The translations under genes and the position numbers were made by a program. Below the pieces are notes generated by a model. The model did not search any database, was not told the origin of the DNA, and was given only the letters and a program-made list of their open reading frames with translations. This document shows, in pieces, positions 1 through 9,040 of a stretch of DNA of 64,000 nt (the first letter of the stretch is position 1; every line of letters starts with the position of its first letter). Source of the stretch: MGML01 sp034416335 (GTDB lineage Bacteria > Chloroflexota > Dehalococcoidia > Dehalococcoidales > UBA2162). The stretch lies in NCBI GenBank assembly GCA_034416335.1, contig DAOULV010000003.1:248001-312000 (forward strand), read 5' to 3'.

Positions 1-13
1 TAATTGTCCCGAC

Positions 14-910
14 ATGTACAACAACGCTGTCACCGTTTCAAAGGTCTCCAAGACATATAATTTCACCCGGGTAGTCGATGATGTCTCTTTCGAGGTGAAG
101 AGCGGTGAGATATTCGGACTTATCGGGCCAAACGGTGCCGGAAAGACCACCACTATCAGGATGATAATGGATATTATCAAGCCTGATTCGGGCGAGATAA
201 CGGTACTCGGTGAAAAGATAAGCAATGAGACCAAGAACAAAATAGGGTACCTCCCTGAAGAAAGGGGAATGTACCGGAAACTTAAAGTAATCGATTCCAT
301 TGTTTATCTGGCTTCGCTGAAAGGTCTTGGTACACGGGAAGCCAGAAGCAGGGCTGAGGAACTTTTAGGCAGAGTAGAAATGCTGGACCATGCCAACAAG
401 AAAATCGAGGAACTCAGCCGCGGTATGGGGCAGCTTATTCAGTTCCTGGTGACGATAGTTCACGACCCCGGACTTGTAATTCTGGATGAACCCTCTGCTG
501 GTCTTGACCCCGTGAACACCGAGCTGCTGAAAAATCTCATTATGGAGATGAGAGGCCAGGGCAAGGCGATTATTATGAGTACGCACCGTATGAATGAAGT
601 TGAAGAAATGTGCGATCGCGTATTTATGATAAATAAAGGGAAAAACGTCCTTTACGGGAAAATCAATGAGATAAAAACAAGGTTCAGAAATAACTCGATA
701 ATTCTGGAGTATGAGGGAGATCTGCCTGAAATAAATGGCATCACTCGACATGCCGACTACCGTGACCATACCGAGTTATTCCTTGATCCGGAAACATCCG
801 CTCAAGAAATACTTGCACAGCTTGTCGAGAGAGAAACAAAGGTCAACCGGTTCGAGATATCGACTCCCAGTTTGAATGATATCTTTATCCAGATGGTGGA
901 AGACGAGTAA
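14..910 (+). CDS. ABC transporter ATP-binding protein, NatA/ABC-2 export type
   Basis: This is the ATPase subunit of an ABC-2 type exporter. At 298 residues it has a Walker A motif (GPNGAGKTT, about residues 39-47), a signature loop written LSRGMGQ rather than LSGGQ, a Walker B with catalytic Glu (LVILDEP), and a switch His (STHR). The variant signature and the C-terminal extension of about 80 residues are usual for NatA-like sodium or drug exporters. Its stop overlaps the permease start by one base (TAATG), so the two are translationally coupled. The substrate cannot be told. The reading frame is open to the left window edge and no Shine-Dalgarno is visible, so the start could lie a little upstream, although the N-terminus fits the family. 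Confidence 0.9.
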   Translation: MYNNAVTVSKVSKTYNFTRVVDDVSFEVKSGEIFGLIGPNGAGKTTTIRMIMDIIKPDSGEITVLGEKISNETKNKIGYLPEERGMYRKLKVIDSIVYLASLKGLGTREARSRAEELLGRVEMLDHANKKIEELSRGMGQLIQFLVTIVHDPGLVILDEPSAGLDPVNTELLKNLIMEMRGQGKAIIMSTHRMNEVEEMCDRVFMINKGKNVLYGKINEIKTRFRNNSIILEYEGDLPEINGITRHADYRDHTELFLDPETSAQEILAQLVERETKVNRFEISTPSLNDIFIQMVEDE

Positions 911-2136
911 TGGACAAAATTATCAGGGTTATTAAGCATGAATTCCTCCACCTGATAAAGCAGAAGGGATATATCATTATATCTCTTCTGTTTCCCCTTC
1001 TTTCATTTGGTGCTATTGGTGGCTACCAGATAGTGCAGAATATTACAACCGAGGAACAGGAAGCCGAGATAACGAAGATTGGATACGTCGACCAGGCAGG
1101 AGGTTTCACAGATACAAGCCAGACGACTGAAATCGAACTGATACAGTATAATTCGACAGAAGACGCAACCGATGCCCTGATAGCGGAAGACATCGACGAG
1201 TACTTTGTTATTACTCCTGATTACGTTTCCACGGGACAGATCGACCGTTTTACGTTAAAACGTGAACTTGAGATGTCCAGTACCGTCCGTTACGAGGTCA
1301 GGAATTTTCTGTTATATAACCTGTTCAAAGACCAGTTCAAAGACGATTTACTGGAGAGGACTGAAAATCCTGTCTGGTTCAACAGTATAAGACTGGATAA
1401 GGAAACAGGCGAGGTTTCCCCAGAACAGGGTGGAGTTATCAGTGTATTCCTGGTGCCGTATATATTCACCTTGCTTTTCTGGATAGCGGTTTTATCCGCT
1501 GCATTCACCCTTATTGAAGGACTGGGAGATGAAAAAGAGAACAGGGTGATGGAGATACTCCTTTCCTCGGTCTCCGCGAAGCAATTGATGCTTGGTAAGA
1601 TAATAGGACTTGGTGCTGGCGGACTTCTCCAGATTACATTCTGGTTTGTTACTGCTTTTATCGTCTCGGGGCTGGCGTCCTCCACTATCGGCGGCATGTT
1701 TGCCAGTCTTGAAATCCCGGGCAGGCTGATAGGGTTCGGACTGGCTTACTTCATCCTGGGCTACCTCCTGTTCGCGGTGGTTTTCTCCTGTATCGGGGCG
1801 ATAGTTCCGACATACCGGGACGGCCAGCAGCTTTCATTTTTCTTTCTTATGCCGGCGGCGGCACCCCTTGTGCTTATATCATTTCTCGTTGAACACATAG
1901 ACCATGGACTGACCGTCTTTCTGACGCTTTTCCCTGTCACAGCGCCTATTACATCGATAATACGGCTTGCCGTGAGTGAGATACCTGTCTGGCAGATAGT
2001 TCTCAGTATGGTACTGCTGGTAGGCTGCATTATTGTTTTATTCCTGCTGGGTACCAAGATATTCAGAACCTATCTTCTGATGTACGGAAAGCGGCCGGCA
2101 TTCAGGGAAATTCTGCGAAGCCTGCGCCAGGCATAG
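910..2136 (+). CDS. ABC-2 type transporter permease, NatB-like
   Basis: This is the membrane partner of the preceding ATPase. The 408-residue protein has one N-terminal membrane segment (about residues 20-40), a large external domain of about 130 residues, then five or six membrane segments from about residue 180 onward. The motif GLGDEKENRVMEILLSS between the second and third segments is typical of the NatB/ABC2_membrane_3 family, where it forms the coupling helix. It starts in the stop codon of the ATPase gene. Function as a half-exporter is well supported; the exported compound (sodium, drug or lipid) is unknown. Confidence 0.88.
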   Translation: MDKIIRVIKHEFLHLIKQKGYIIISLLFPLLSFGAIGGYQIVQNITTEEQEAEITKIGYVDQAGGFTDTSQTTEIELIQYNSTEDATDALIAEDIDEYFVITPDYVSTGQIDRFTLKRELEMSSTVRYEVRNFLLYNLFKDQFKDDLLERTENPVWFNSIRLDKETGEVSPEQGGVISVFLVPYIFTLLFWIAVLSAAFTLIEGLGDEKENRVMEILLSSVSAKQLMLGKIIGLGAGGLLQITFWFVTAFIVSGLASSTIGGMFASLEIPGRLIGFGLAYFILGYLLFAVVFSCIGAIVPTYRDGQQLSFFFLMPAAAPLVLISFLVEHIDHGLTVFLTLFPVTAPITSIIRLAVSEIPVWQIVLSMVLLVGCIIVLFLLGTKIFRTYLLMYGKRPAFREILRSLRQA

Positions 2137-2190
2137 TCGATAATATTCCCAGAACAGTCATCCGGCTTTTCATTCAGCCTTAAAAACATA

Positions 2191-2196
2191 TATAAT
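2191..2196 (+). promoter_or_regulatory. possible -10 box for the aminotransferase gene
   Basis: A perfect TATAAT lies about 38 bases before the GTG start at 2234, but the -35 region (near 2168) is weak. It argues against the alternative ATG at 2195, which would fall inside this box. Confidence 0.3.
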
Positions 2197-2233
2197 GATT
2201 CCATTACTTCACTTTTTAAGGAGGTGCGTACCA

Positions 2234-3421
2234 GTGTCGGAAACAGCATATAAAGAGATAAATGCCCCTACGAGGATTCTCATGGGACCCGGACCAAGCA
2301 ATATCCATCCCCGGGTACTGATGGCAATGATGGCACCGATGGTAGGGCACCTGGATCCTTACTTCATATCGGTAATGGAGGATACCGTTAAAATGCTGCG
2401 CACTGTCTTCCGTACCGAAAATGAACTTACCTTTCCCATTTCGGGGACAGGCTCAGCAGGAATGGAAGCCGGATTCATCAATTTCCTTGAGCCGGGAGAT
2501 GTGGCGGTAATCGGCGTTAACGGCTTCTTCGGTGCGAGAATGGTCGAGAATGCCGTTCGCTGCGGCGCCAGGGTGGTCGAAGTGCCGGCTGAATGGGGGA
2601 AAATAATCGATCCTGCAGATATCGAAGCGGCACTGAAAGCCGAGAAAAAGGTAAAAATGGTAGCGGTCGTTCATGCAGAAACCTCAACCGGCGTACAGCA
2701 GCCACTGGAGGAAATATCAAGGCTGGCGAAGGAGTATGATGCATTATTCCTGGCAGATACCGTTACATCACTCGGCGGAGCCGAACTGGCGATAGATGAC
2801 TGGGGAATAGACATCAGCTACAGCGGTACTCAAAAATGTCTGGGGTGTCCTCCGGGGCTTGCTCCTTTTACCGTGAATAAAAAAGCCCTGGATATTGTAA
2901 CCAGCCGCAATACAAAAGTTCCAAGCTGGTACCTTGATCTTTCACTCCTTTCCACCTACTGGATGAACGACAGGTTCTACCACCACACTGCACCGATATC
3001 TATGGTGTATGCCTTTTATGAAGCCCTGCGACTGGTTATCGAAGAAGGCATGGATGAACGTATAAAGCGTCACCAGCTGCATGGCGATGCCGTTAAAGCC
3101 GGACTGGAAGCTATGGGGCTGGAACTGCATGCCCAGGAAGGTCATCGACTCAGTATGCTTACCACGGTACGTATACCGGCTGGAGTGGATGATGCGGCTG
3201 TACGAAAAGGACTGCTTAACGGATTTAACCTTGAAATAGGCGGCGGACTGGGACCACTGAAAGGGCAGGTCTGGCGTATCGGATTAATGGGGTATTCTTC
3301 AACCCCCGAGAATGTTCTGCTTGTACTCGCAAGTCTTGAAAAGATGCTGGCAGTCGAAGGCTGCAAGGTTGAGCCGGGAGCCGGAGTAAGAGCTGCCGTC
3401 GAATATTTGAAAAGCCATTAG
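2234..3421 (+). CDS. class V aminotransferase (alanine-glyoxylate/serine-pyruvate type)
   Basis: A pyridoxal-phosphate aminotransferase of the alanine-glyoxylate/serine-pyruvate branch, acting in glycine, serine or glyoxylate metabolism. The N-terminal motif GPGPSN, the cofactor Asp (LADTVTSLGG) and the Schiff-base lysine K201 (SGTQKCLG) are all visible. I chose GTG at 2234 because AAGGAGGTG (2218-2226) lies seven bases before it; an in-frame ATG at 2195 would overlap that ribosome site. The 395-residue length is normal. The unknown gene at 3442 follows after 20 bases and is probably co-transcribed. Which amino acid is the true donor cannot be read from sequence. Confidence 0.88.
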   Translation: MSETAYKEINAPTRILMGPGPSNIHPRVLMAMMAPMVGHLDPYFISVMEDTVKMLRTVFRTENELTFPISGTGSAGMEAGFINFLEPGDVAVIGVNGFFGARMVENAVRCGARVVEVPAEWGKIIDPADIEAALKAEKKVKMVAVVHAETSTGVQQPLEEISRLAKEYDALFLADTVTSLGGAELAIDDWGIDISYSGTQKCLGCPPGLAPFTVNKKALDIVTSRNTKVPSWYLDLSLLSTYWMNDRFYHHTAPISMVYAFYEALRLVIEEGMDERIKRHQLHGDAVKAGLEAMGLELHAQEGHRLSMLTTVRIPAGVDDAAVRKGLLNGFNLEIGGGLGPLKGQVWRIGLMGYSSTPENVLLVLASLEKMLAVEGCKVEPGAGVRAAVEYLKSH

Positions 3422-3441
3422 GATACGGGGAGGAGGTTGAA

Positions 3442-4143
3442 ATGAGTGCATTTATCGATAAACTGAAAAAACTAACCCATGGGGAGTCTTCATCTATAGG
3501 ATTCAGAAGAGAGCAGTCAGCTTCTTCGTCGAGAAAGATACAGATGGTAAGTATTGTTTCAGGAAGTGACAATGAATCTTCGGGTGCGGATGCCGTTCTG
3601 GTGGACGCGTCCGTGAAGGAAGTGACTGTCGAATTTTCGAAAAAACTGCCTGAAGGCATTCCCTGGGGGCTATGGTTGAAAGCCGGTGGGAAGAAAGAGA
3701 TAAAGCAGTTGAAAGAAACCGGCTGTGACTTTATCGTGTTTCCGGCTGCAAATACCTCGCTGGATATCATCGAAGATAAGGATATCGGGAAGATACTGGA
3801 GATAGATACCTCGGTAAGCGACTCCGTATTAAGATCGGTGGTAGAGTTGTCGGTGGAAGCGGTACTCGTATCGACCGGACAGGATGGTGCCGGTGTATTG
3901 ACGTGGCAGGACCTTATGATTCTCCAGAGGTTCGGAGGTATACCGAATAAACCGCTGCTGGCATGTGTTCCTTCGAAAGTGACCGGGAGTGAACTTGAAG
4001 CACTCTGGGAAGCCGGAGTGATGGCGATAGTTGCCGAAGGAAATATTGGGAAGCTGCGTAAAGTTATTGATAGTGCGGATTTTACCCAAATTCGTAAACG
4101 AGAAAAAGCCGAACCTGTACTGAAACAGCCTGAGACCGAGTAG
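3442..4143 (+). CDS. conserved hypothetical protein, possible TIM-barrel remnant
   Basis: I do not recognise this 233-residue protein. A basic, Ser-rich N-terminus (about residues 1-40) precedes a region of alternating short hydrophobic strands and helices (DAVLVDAS, WGLWLKAGG, CDFIVFPAA, ILEIDTSV, EAVLVST, PLLACVP, MAIVAEG). This resembles a beta/alpha barrel that has kept its strands but shows no obvious catalytic signature. No signal peptide or membrane segment is seen. It has a strong ribosome site (GGGGAGGAGG) and follows the aminotransferase by 20 bases, so the two are likely one operon. The C-terminal tail is charged and probably disordered. Confidence 0.7.
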   Translation: MSAFIDKLKKLTHGESSSIGFRREQSASSSRKIQMVSIVSGSDNESSGADAVLVDASVKEVTVEFSKKLPEGIPWGLWLKAGGKKEIKQLKETGCDFIVFPAANTSLDIIEDKDIGKILEIDTSVSDSVLRSVVELSVEAVLVSTGQDGAGVLTWQDLMILQRFGGIPNKPLLACVPSKVTGSELEALWEAGVMAIVAEGNIGKLRKVIDSADFTQIRKREKAEPVLKQPETE

Positions 4144-4152
4144 TCAGAATAA

Positions 4153-4839
4153 CTAATCAGGTCTTAGAGAACGGGCGAAATACTTGATCATTACTCCTGA
4201 ATCGTCCGTTTTTTCTATACTGAATAATGGTGTAAGCAGGTTTTCAAATTCAGGACGTGAAGGCAGGAAGTTTGGTCTCCCCAGGTATGTCTCAAGTCTC
4301 TGCATGTCCGCAGCATATGGATGATTCGTGTTTGGTACATCCAGTGCAATTTTACTATCGGGTTTCATCACCCGGTGTAGTTCGCCAAGTGCGGAAGAGA
4401 TGTATTCCAGCGTACAGTATTCAAGCACGCCTATTACCGCAGCAATATCGAAGAAATTACTTTCGAAGGGCAGGCTGGATAAATCTGCTACATAGAGTCC
4501 GCCTATAGGAATGTTATTAGACGCAGCGTAGCCTTTCATCGCATCGACCAGAGCCGGGCTGATATCCACACCGTAATAGGTAGACGGCCATTCTCCAAGG
4601 TCGTAATTAACCAGGTTTGCTGAACAACCGGCATCCAGAAATTTCATGCCAACTTCGGGGGAAAGGTAACCCCTGATGTCTGCCGCACCGCTGTTCAGGC
4701 GTGATTCCTTACTAAATGCCTGGAAAAAATCAGTGTTCCTGATGTTATCAGGAACACCATCCAGTGGGTCGATTCCTTTCCGGTATTGCTCTACAGTCAG
4801 ATCGTACGCCCTGCGGATTGTTTTCAGCTGGTCGTCCAT
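4153..4839 (-). CDS. class I SAM-dependent methyltransferase
   Basis: A 228-residue protein with the Rossmann methyltransferase fold. The motif I position reads FLDAGCSANL instead of the usual DxGCGxG, so the glycine loop is altered; the acidic residue after strand 2 (YYGVDIS) and the post-motif region (DIAAVIGVLEYC) remain. The substrate is unknown. It lies seven bases downstream of the GuaB3-type gene on the same strand and is probably expressed with it. Confidence 0.75.
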   Translation of the reverse strand: MDDQLKTIRRAYDLTVEQYRKGIDPLDGVPDNIRNTDFFQAFSKESRLNSGAADIRGYLSPEVGMKFLDAGCSANLVNYDLGEWPSTYYGVDISPALVDAMKGYAASNNIPIGGLYVADLSSLPFESNFFDIAAVIGVLEYCTLEYISSALGELHRVMKPDSKIALDVPNTNHPYAADMQRLETYLGRPNFLPSRPEFENLLTPLFSIEKTDDSGVMIKYFARSLRPD

Positions 4840-4846
4840 GATTTTT

Positions 4847-5986
4847 CTAGGCCTGGGCTATCTGCCAAGACTTGCCTTCGGTAGTGATAGCCGGAGCAAT
4901 TACCATTTCCGCTTTGTGCATTTCACGGATATTGGCGGCTCCGCAGAGACCCATAGCATTATGGAGAGCGCCAATAAGGTTATGGCTGCCATCGGTGACT
5001 GACGAAGGGCCGAACAAAATCTGCTTCAGGGTTCCGGTGGTACCGATCTTAATGCGGGTCCCTCTCGGGAGAGCGGCGTGTGGTGCAGCCATCCCCCAGT
5101 TGTAGCCGTGTCCCGGCGATTCTTCCGCCTGAGCGAAAAGGGCACCTATCATCACGGCGTCGGCACCGGCAACGATCGCCTTGCACAGGTCACCACCTTT
5201 ACGAATTCCGCCATCTGCAACGATAGGTATATATCTACCGGATTCTTTCTGGTACTGGTCTCTGGCGGCAGCACAATCGATTACAGCAGTTATCTGGGGG
5301 ACACCGATGCCCAGGACTTCCCTGGTGGTACATTCAGCTCCGGGGCCAACCCCGACAAGCACGGCGGATATACCGGCTCTCATCAGTTCAAGACAAGCAC
5401 TGTAGCTGACGCAGTTTCCAACGACTACCGGAACCGGTACGGATTCAACCAGTTCCTGGAATATCAATCCCCTGACGCTCTTTGAAATATGCCGTGCCGA
5501 TGTGACCGTGGACATCACCGTCAGTATGTCTACTCCGGCTTCCACGGCTATCGGGGCGAAACGTTTCGTATTGGCAGGAAGGGCAGCAACGGCGGCAATA
5601 CTGCCGGCTTTCTTGATTTCTTCTATCCGCTGTCCTATCAGGTTTTCTTTTATCGGTTCCGAGTAGATTCTCTGGAGTGTCCGGGTAGCCTCTTCCTGGG
5701 GGACCTCGGCGATTTCAGCCAGCACTTCCGCCGGCTTTTCGTAACGGGTCTGTACTCCTTCAAGGTGGAGTATACCGAGTCCTCCCATCTTACCCATCAA
5801 TGCAGCAAAGTTCACATCCACTACTGCATCCATGGAAGCGGTAAGGACAGGCAGGTTAAAAGTGTGGTCTTCAATGGTAAAATCGATGTTTGTCTGGTCT
5901 GGATTGATGGTTACATCACCGGGAACAATTGCGACTTCGTCGAATCCGTAGGAACGTCGGAGTTCCTTGCGTCCGGGAGTGGTCAT
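4847..5986 (-). CDS. GuaB3 family IMP dehydrogenase-related protein
   Basis: A member of the IMP dehydrogenase/GMP reductase superfamily, of the shorter GuaB3 class that lacks the CBS domain insert. At 379 residues it keeps the catalytic loop GPGAECTTREV (Cys about 219), the phosphate-binding segment VADGGIRKGGD and the glycine-rich GADAVMIG. In this superfamily the Cys forms a covalent bond with the purine nucleotide. The start is taken as ATG 5986, about six bases after GGGGTGA; an in-frame GTG nine bases earlier would abut the ribosome site. A TTGATT-N17-TATATT promoter lies just upstream. Whether it acts as IMP dehydrogenase or GMP reductase is not settled by the sequence. Confidence 0.85.
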   Translation of the reverse strand: MTTPGRKELRRSYGFDEVAIVPGDVTINPDQTNIDFTIEDHTFNLPVLTASMDAVVDVNFAALMGKMGGLGILHLEGVQTRYEKPAEVLAEIAEVPQEEATRTLQRIYSEPIKENLIGQRIEEIKKAGSIAAVAALPANTKRFAPIAVEAGVDILTVMSTVTSARHISKSVRGLIFQELVESVPVPVVVGNCVSYSACLELMRAGISAVLVGVGPGAECTTREVLGIGVPQITAVIDCAAARDQYQKESGRYIPIVADGGIRKGGDLCKAIVAGADAVMIGALFAQAEESPGHGYNWGMAAPHAALPRGTRIKIGTTGTLKQILFGPSSVTDGSHNLIGALHNAMGLCGAANIREMHKAEMVIAPAITTEGKSWQIAQA

Positions 5987-6007
5987 TTTCTTCACCCCTT
6001 TATTTGA

Positions 6008-6036
6008 AATATACCAGAGTTCGGGTTCAAAATCAA
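6008..6036 (-). promoter_or_regulatory. promoter of the GuaB3-type gene
   Basis: Minus-strand -35 TTGATT (6036-6031), a 17-base spacer, and an extended -10 TGGTATATT (ending 6008). It sits 21 bases before the chosen ATG with a Shine-Dalgarno in between. Confidence 0.6.
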
Positions 6037-6111
6037 GGAATTCAGACAGTTTTCAAGCAGTTTTTCAGGATTGACTGGGATATTTTTTAGGGCATCGGAT
6101 TAACTAAAACA

Positions 6112-6140
6112 TAGACAGTTTGTGTGTGGTAGACTATAAT
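6112..6140 (+). promoter_or_regulatory. promoter of rsmI
   Basis: A -35 TAGACA (6112-6117), a 17-base spacer and a consensus -10 TATAAT (6135-6140). The leader to the rsmI ATG would be about 60 bases. It is divergent from the GuaB3 promoter in the same gap. Confidence 0.65.
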
Positions 6141-6210
6141 ATCCAAAGTTTGTCAGGCAGGAAAAACATTATTTCTGCGGTACGACTAGTCAAGGGGAAG
6201 AGTTAAGCTG

Positions 6211-7032
6211 ATGCCCACCCTCTACGTTGTAGCTACCCCTATAGGTAATCTGGAAGACATATCGTTGCGTGCTCTCCGGATACTGAGGGAAGTGAAATTG
6301 ATAGCCGCCGAAGACACCCGGAAAACAAAGCGGCTCCTTAACAAATATGATATCAAGACCCCGATGACCAGTTATTTCGAACACAATAAACTGGTTAAGC
6401 TGGACCATATATTAGGCTGTCTTGAAGAAGGAGACGTGGCTCTTGTATCGGAAGCGGGGACCCCGGGGATATCGGATCCGGGATACGAACTGATAAAAGC
6501 TGCAGGGGAAAGGGATATACAAGTAGTCCCGATACCCGGCGCTACGGCGATAGTTTCGGCATTGAGTGTTTCCGGACTTCCTACGGACAGGTTTACCTAC
6601 CTCGGATTCCTCCCGAGGAAGGCTGGCGCCAGAAAGAAGTTGCTGAACTCGGTTGAGAACGACCCCGGAACACTGATAATACTGGAGTCGCCGCGCCGTG
6701 TGACAGGTACTCTGAAAAGTGTTCTTGAATATATCGGTAACAGACGAATTGCCGTCTGCCGTGAGTTAACGAAAATACACGAAGAAATATTCAGGGGAAA
6801 GATCAGCGAGGCTTTGGAGTATTTCGGAGAACCCAGGGGTGAGTTTACCCTGGTAATCGAAGGAAAAAATGAACGAACAGAATCGCGGATAACCGAAGAT
6901 ATCGAGAACAGGCTGGATGAGATGCGCAGATCAGGACTAACCGCCAGGGAAGTTATTGCAGTGGTATCCGGGGAAACCGGACTCTCAAGGAAAGAATTGT
7001 ATCAAGCCTGGCTTAAAAAGAAGCAGAATTAA
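6211..7032 (+). CDS. rsmI: 16S rRNA (cytidine-1402-2'-O)-methyltransferase RsmI
   Basis: RsmI methylates the ribose of C1402 in the decoding centre of 16S rRNA using SAM. The 273-residue protein has the tetrapyrrole-methylase fold with the RsmI hallmarks VATPIGNLEDIS (residues 7-18), AAEDTRKT, SEAGTPGISDPG and the SAM-loop region PGATAIVSAL. The C-terminal helical part (ESRITEDIENRL onward) is normal length. The start ATG follows AGGGGAAG by about nine bases. A small zinc-ribbon gene and metG follow in the same direction, and a good promoter lies about 70 bases upstream. Confidence 0.95.
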   Translation: MPTLYVVATPIGNLEDISLRALRILREVKLIAAEDTRKTKRLLNKYDIKTPMTSYFEHNKLVKLDHILGCLEEGDVALVSEAGTPGISDPGYELIKAAGERDIQVVPIPGATAIVSALSVSGLPTDRFTYLGFLPRKAGARKKLLNSVENDPGTLIILESPRRVTGTLKSVLEYIGNRRIAVCRELTKIHEEIFRGKISEALEYFGEPRGEFTLVIEGKNERTESRITEDIENRLDEMRRSGLTAREVIAVVSGETGLSRKELYQAWLKKKQN

Positions 7033-7060
7033 GGTATAATGATTCAGGAGGAAGTTGAAG

Positions 7061-7291
7061 ATGAGAAGAGGAAATATATCTCTGGGTGATATTCAATGCA
7101 AAGAATGCCTTAAAATTGTACCTCATTCGGAACGATACCTTGCTACCGACGAGGAAAAGGGCGTTGAAGTGGAAGAAGGTGGGCAGACTGCATATTACTG
7201 CGTGGAATGCGCATTAAAGAAAGGCTATGCCTATTACAAGGAAGAAAAGGATGAAAGGATACTGACATTCTTTCCGGATTCGGAAATATAA
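7061..7291 (+). CDS. small zinc-ribbon protein
   Basis: A 76-residue acidic protein with two CxxC pairs (CKEC near residue 13 and CVEC near residue 48) that should bind one zinc ion. There is no signal peptide or membrane segment, and I cannot name a function. The start is ATG 7061 because AGGAGGAAG (7046-7054) is ideally placed; an in-frame TTG at 7055 touches that site. It is wedged between rsmI (28-base gap) and metG (36-base gap), so it is probably co-expressed with these translation genes and might itself have an RNA- or ribosome-related role, which is inference from position only. Confidence 0.7.
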   Translation: MRRGNISLGDIQCKECLKIVPHSERYLATDEEKGVEVEEGGQTAYYCVECALKKGYAYYKEEKDERILTFFPDSEI

Positions 7292-7327
7292 ACCGGAGAT
7301 ATATAGTATCGATATGGTGATTTGCCT

Positions 7328-9040
7328 ATGAGTGAAAGAATATATGTAGGTGTTGCCTGGCCTTATGCCAACGGCTCGCTTCATCTGGGGACTATCGCCG
7401 GGGCCGACCTTCCGGCTGATGTCTTCGCCCGTTACCACCGAATAAAGGGCAACGAGGTGGTCATGGTCTCCGGTTCGGACGCCCATGGTACACCAGTAAC
7501 CATTAAAGCGGAGCAGAGAGGTAAAACGCCGAAGGAGATAGTCGACCACTATCAGGCCGAATTCCTCGACTGCTGGCAGCGTCTGGGAATTTCCTTCGAC
7601 CTTTATACCACTACCGATACCGATAACCACACCGAGGTTACCCAGGACATCTTTCTCAAGCTGCTGGGAAAAGGTTACCTGGAAACAAGGACCGTCTCTC
7701 AGACTTATTGTCCGCACTGCCGGCGTTTCCTGCCCGACCGCTATGTAGAAGGTGAATGCCCTTACTGTGGTAATTCCGGTGCCCGCGGTGACCAGTGTGA
7801 CGCGTGCGGCAAGCTGCTGGACGCTCAGGAGCTGGTTAATCCCCGATGCCGGACCTGTGACACAACGGCCGAGTTCAGAGACTCCGACCAGTTTTATTTC
7901 AAGCTCAGCGCTTTTCAGGAACAGATTGAGACATGGGCGGGGGAACAGAAGCAATGGCGACCGAACGTCTTTATGCTCACTCAACGTTACCTGAAAGAAG
8001 GTCTGCGAGACCGGGCTATTACCCGCGATATCGACTGGGGGATACCTGTACCGGTCGAAGGTTTTGAAAATAAACGTATTTACGTCTGGTTCGAGGCAGT
8101 CGCCGGTTACCTTTCGGCGACCAAGGAATGGGCGAAGCTCAGCGGCGACCCGGAGAAGTGGCGTGATTTCTGGGAGGGCGGCCAGGCTAAAAGCTATTAT
8201 TTTATGGGAAAAGACAACATTCCTTTCCATACTCTAATCTGGCCGGCGATGCTGATGGGGTACGGCGGGCTAAATTTACCTACCGATATTCCTGCCAATG
8301 AGTTCCTCACCATCGAAGGTCGGAAACTCTCTACCAGCCATAACTGGGCGGTATGGCTGCCGGATTATCTTGAGAGATATGATCCGGATCCATTACGCTA
8401 TTTATTATCCATATGCATGCCGGAGACAAGCGATACCGATTTTTCATGGCGTGAGTTCGTCAGGCGTAATAACGACGAACTGGTGGCTACATATGGCAAC
8501 CTGGTGAACAGAGTACTCACCTTTACCTACAGGAATTATGACGGCCATATACCTTCGTATGAGGATATGGGGGCCGTCAATGAATCGATTCCTCTTGATG
8601 AACTGGATAACAAGCTGCTTGAAAGGTCAATGAATGTAATGGATGAAGTCCTGGGAGACGAAGGACTTTTATCAAGGTGCCGGTTCAAACAGGCGACTTC
8701 TACAGTAATGAGCCTGGCACATGAAGCAAACAGATACCTGGATGAGAAAGAACCCTGGAAGGTCATCAAGGAAGACAGGGCAAGGGCAGCCTTGTCCCTA
8801 TACGTTGCTCTGGCGGTGATAATCCGGTTAAAGACAATGATGTGGTCGTTTCTGCCCTTCACCTCCCAGAAGCTTCACGAATACCTGGGTTATAAAGGGC
8901 TGATTGAAGAATATGGTATCCATTCGGATATGCCTGTTCCCGGTCAGGAGCTGCAGGCACCGAAGCCGTTATTTACAAAGCTCGACCCTGAAATAATCGA
9001 AAAAGAAGTTTCCAGGATGGGACAGACTCGGGACGCATAA
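7328..9040 (+). CDS. metG: methionyl-tRNA synthetase
   Basis: MetG charges tRNA-Met. The class I features are PYANGSLHLGT (HIGH-like, about residues 12-22) and KLSTS (about 333-337) in place of KMSKS. The connective insertion has four Cys pairs (about C128/C131, C144/C147, C157/C160, C174/C177), meaning two zinc knuckles as in the E. coli-type enzyme. At 570 residues it stops after the anticodon-binding helical domain and lacks the C-terminal tRNA-binding dimerisation domain found in longer MetG. The start is taken as ATG 7328 after GGTGA; a TTG two codons earlier is less likely. Confidence 0.94.
   Translation: MSERIYVGVAWPYANGSLHLGTIAGADLPADVFARYHRIKGNEVVMVSGSDAHGTPVTIKAEQRGKTPKEIVDHYQAEFLDCWQRLGISFDLYTTTDTDNHTEVTQDIFLKLLGKGYLETRTVSQTYCPHCRRFLPDRYVEGECPYCGNSGARGDQCDACGKLLDAQELVNPRCRTCDTTAEFRDSDQFYFKLSAFQEQIETWAGEQKQWRPNVFMLTQRYLKEGLRDRAITRDIDWGIPVPVEGFENKRIYVWFEAVAGYLSATKEWAKLSGDPEKWRDFWEGGQAKSYYFMGKDNIPFHTLIWPAMLMGYGGLNLPTDIPANEFLTIEGRKLSTSHNWAVWLPDYLERYDPDPLRYLLSICMPETSDTDFSWREFVRRNNDELVATYGNLVNRVLTFTYRNYDGHIPSYEDMGAVNESIPLDELDNKLLERSMNVMDEVLGDEGLLSRCRFKQATSTVMSLAHEANRYLDEKEPWKVIKEDRARAALSLYVALAVIIRLKTMMWSFLPFTSQKLHEYLGYKGLIEEYGIHSDMPVPGQELQAPKPLFTKLDPEIIEKEVSRMGQTRDA

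Noticed and set aside
2195..2233. An upstream ATG that would lengthen the class V aminotransferase by 13 residues.
   Set aside because: It overlaps the -10-like TATAAT and places the perfect AAGGAGGTG inside the gene; the GTG at 2234 fits much better.
7214..8230. A 338-codon minus-strand frame opposite metG.
   Set aside because: Antisense shadow of metG; low-complexity composition and no domain.
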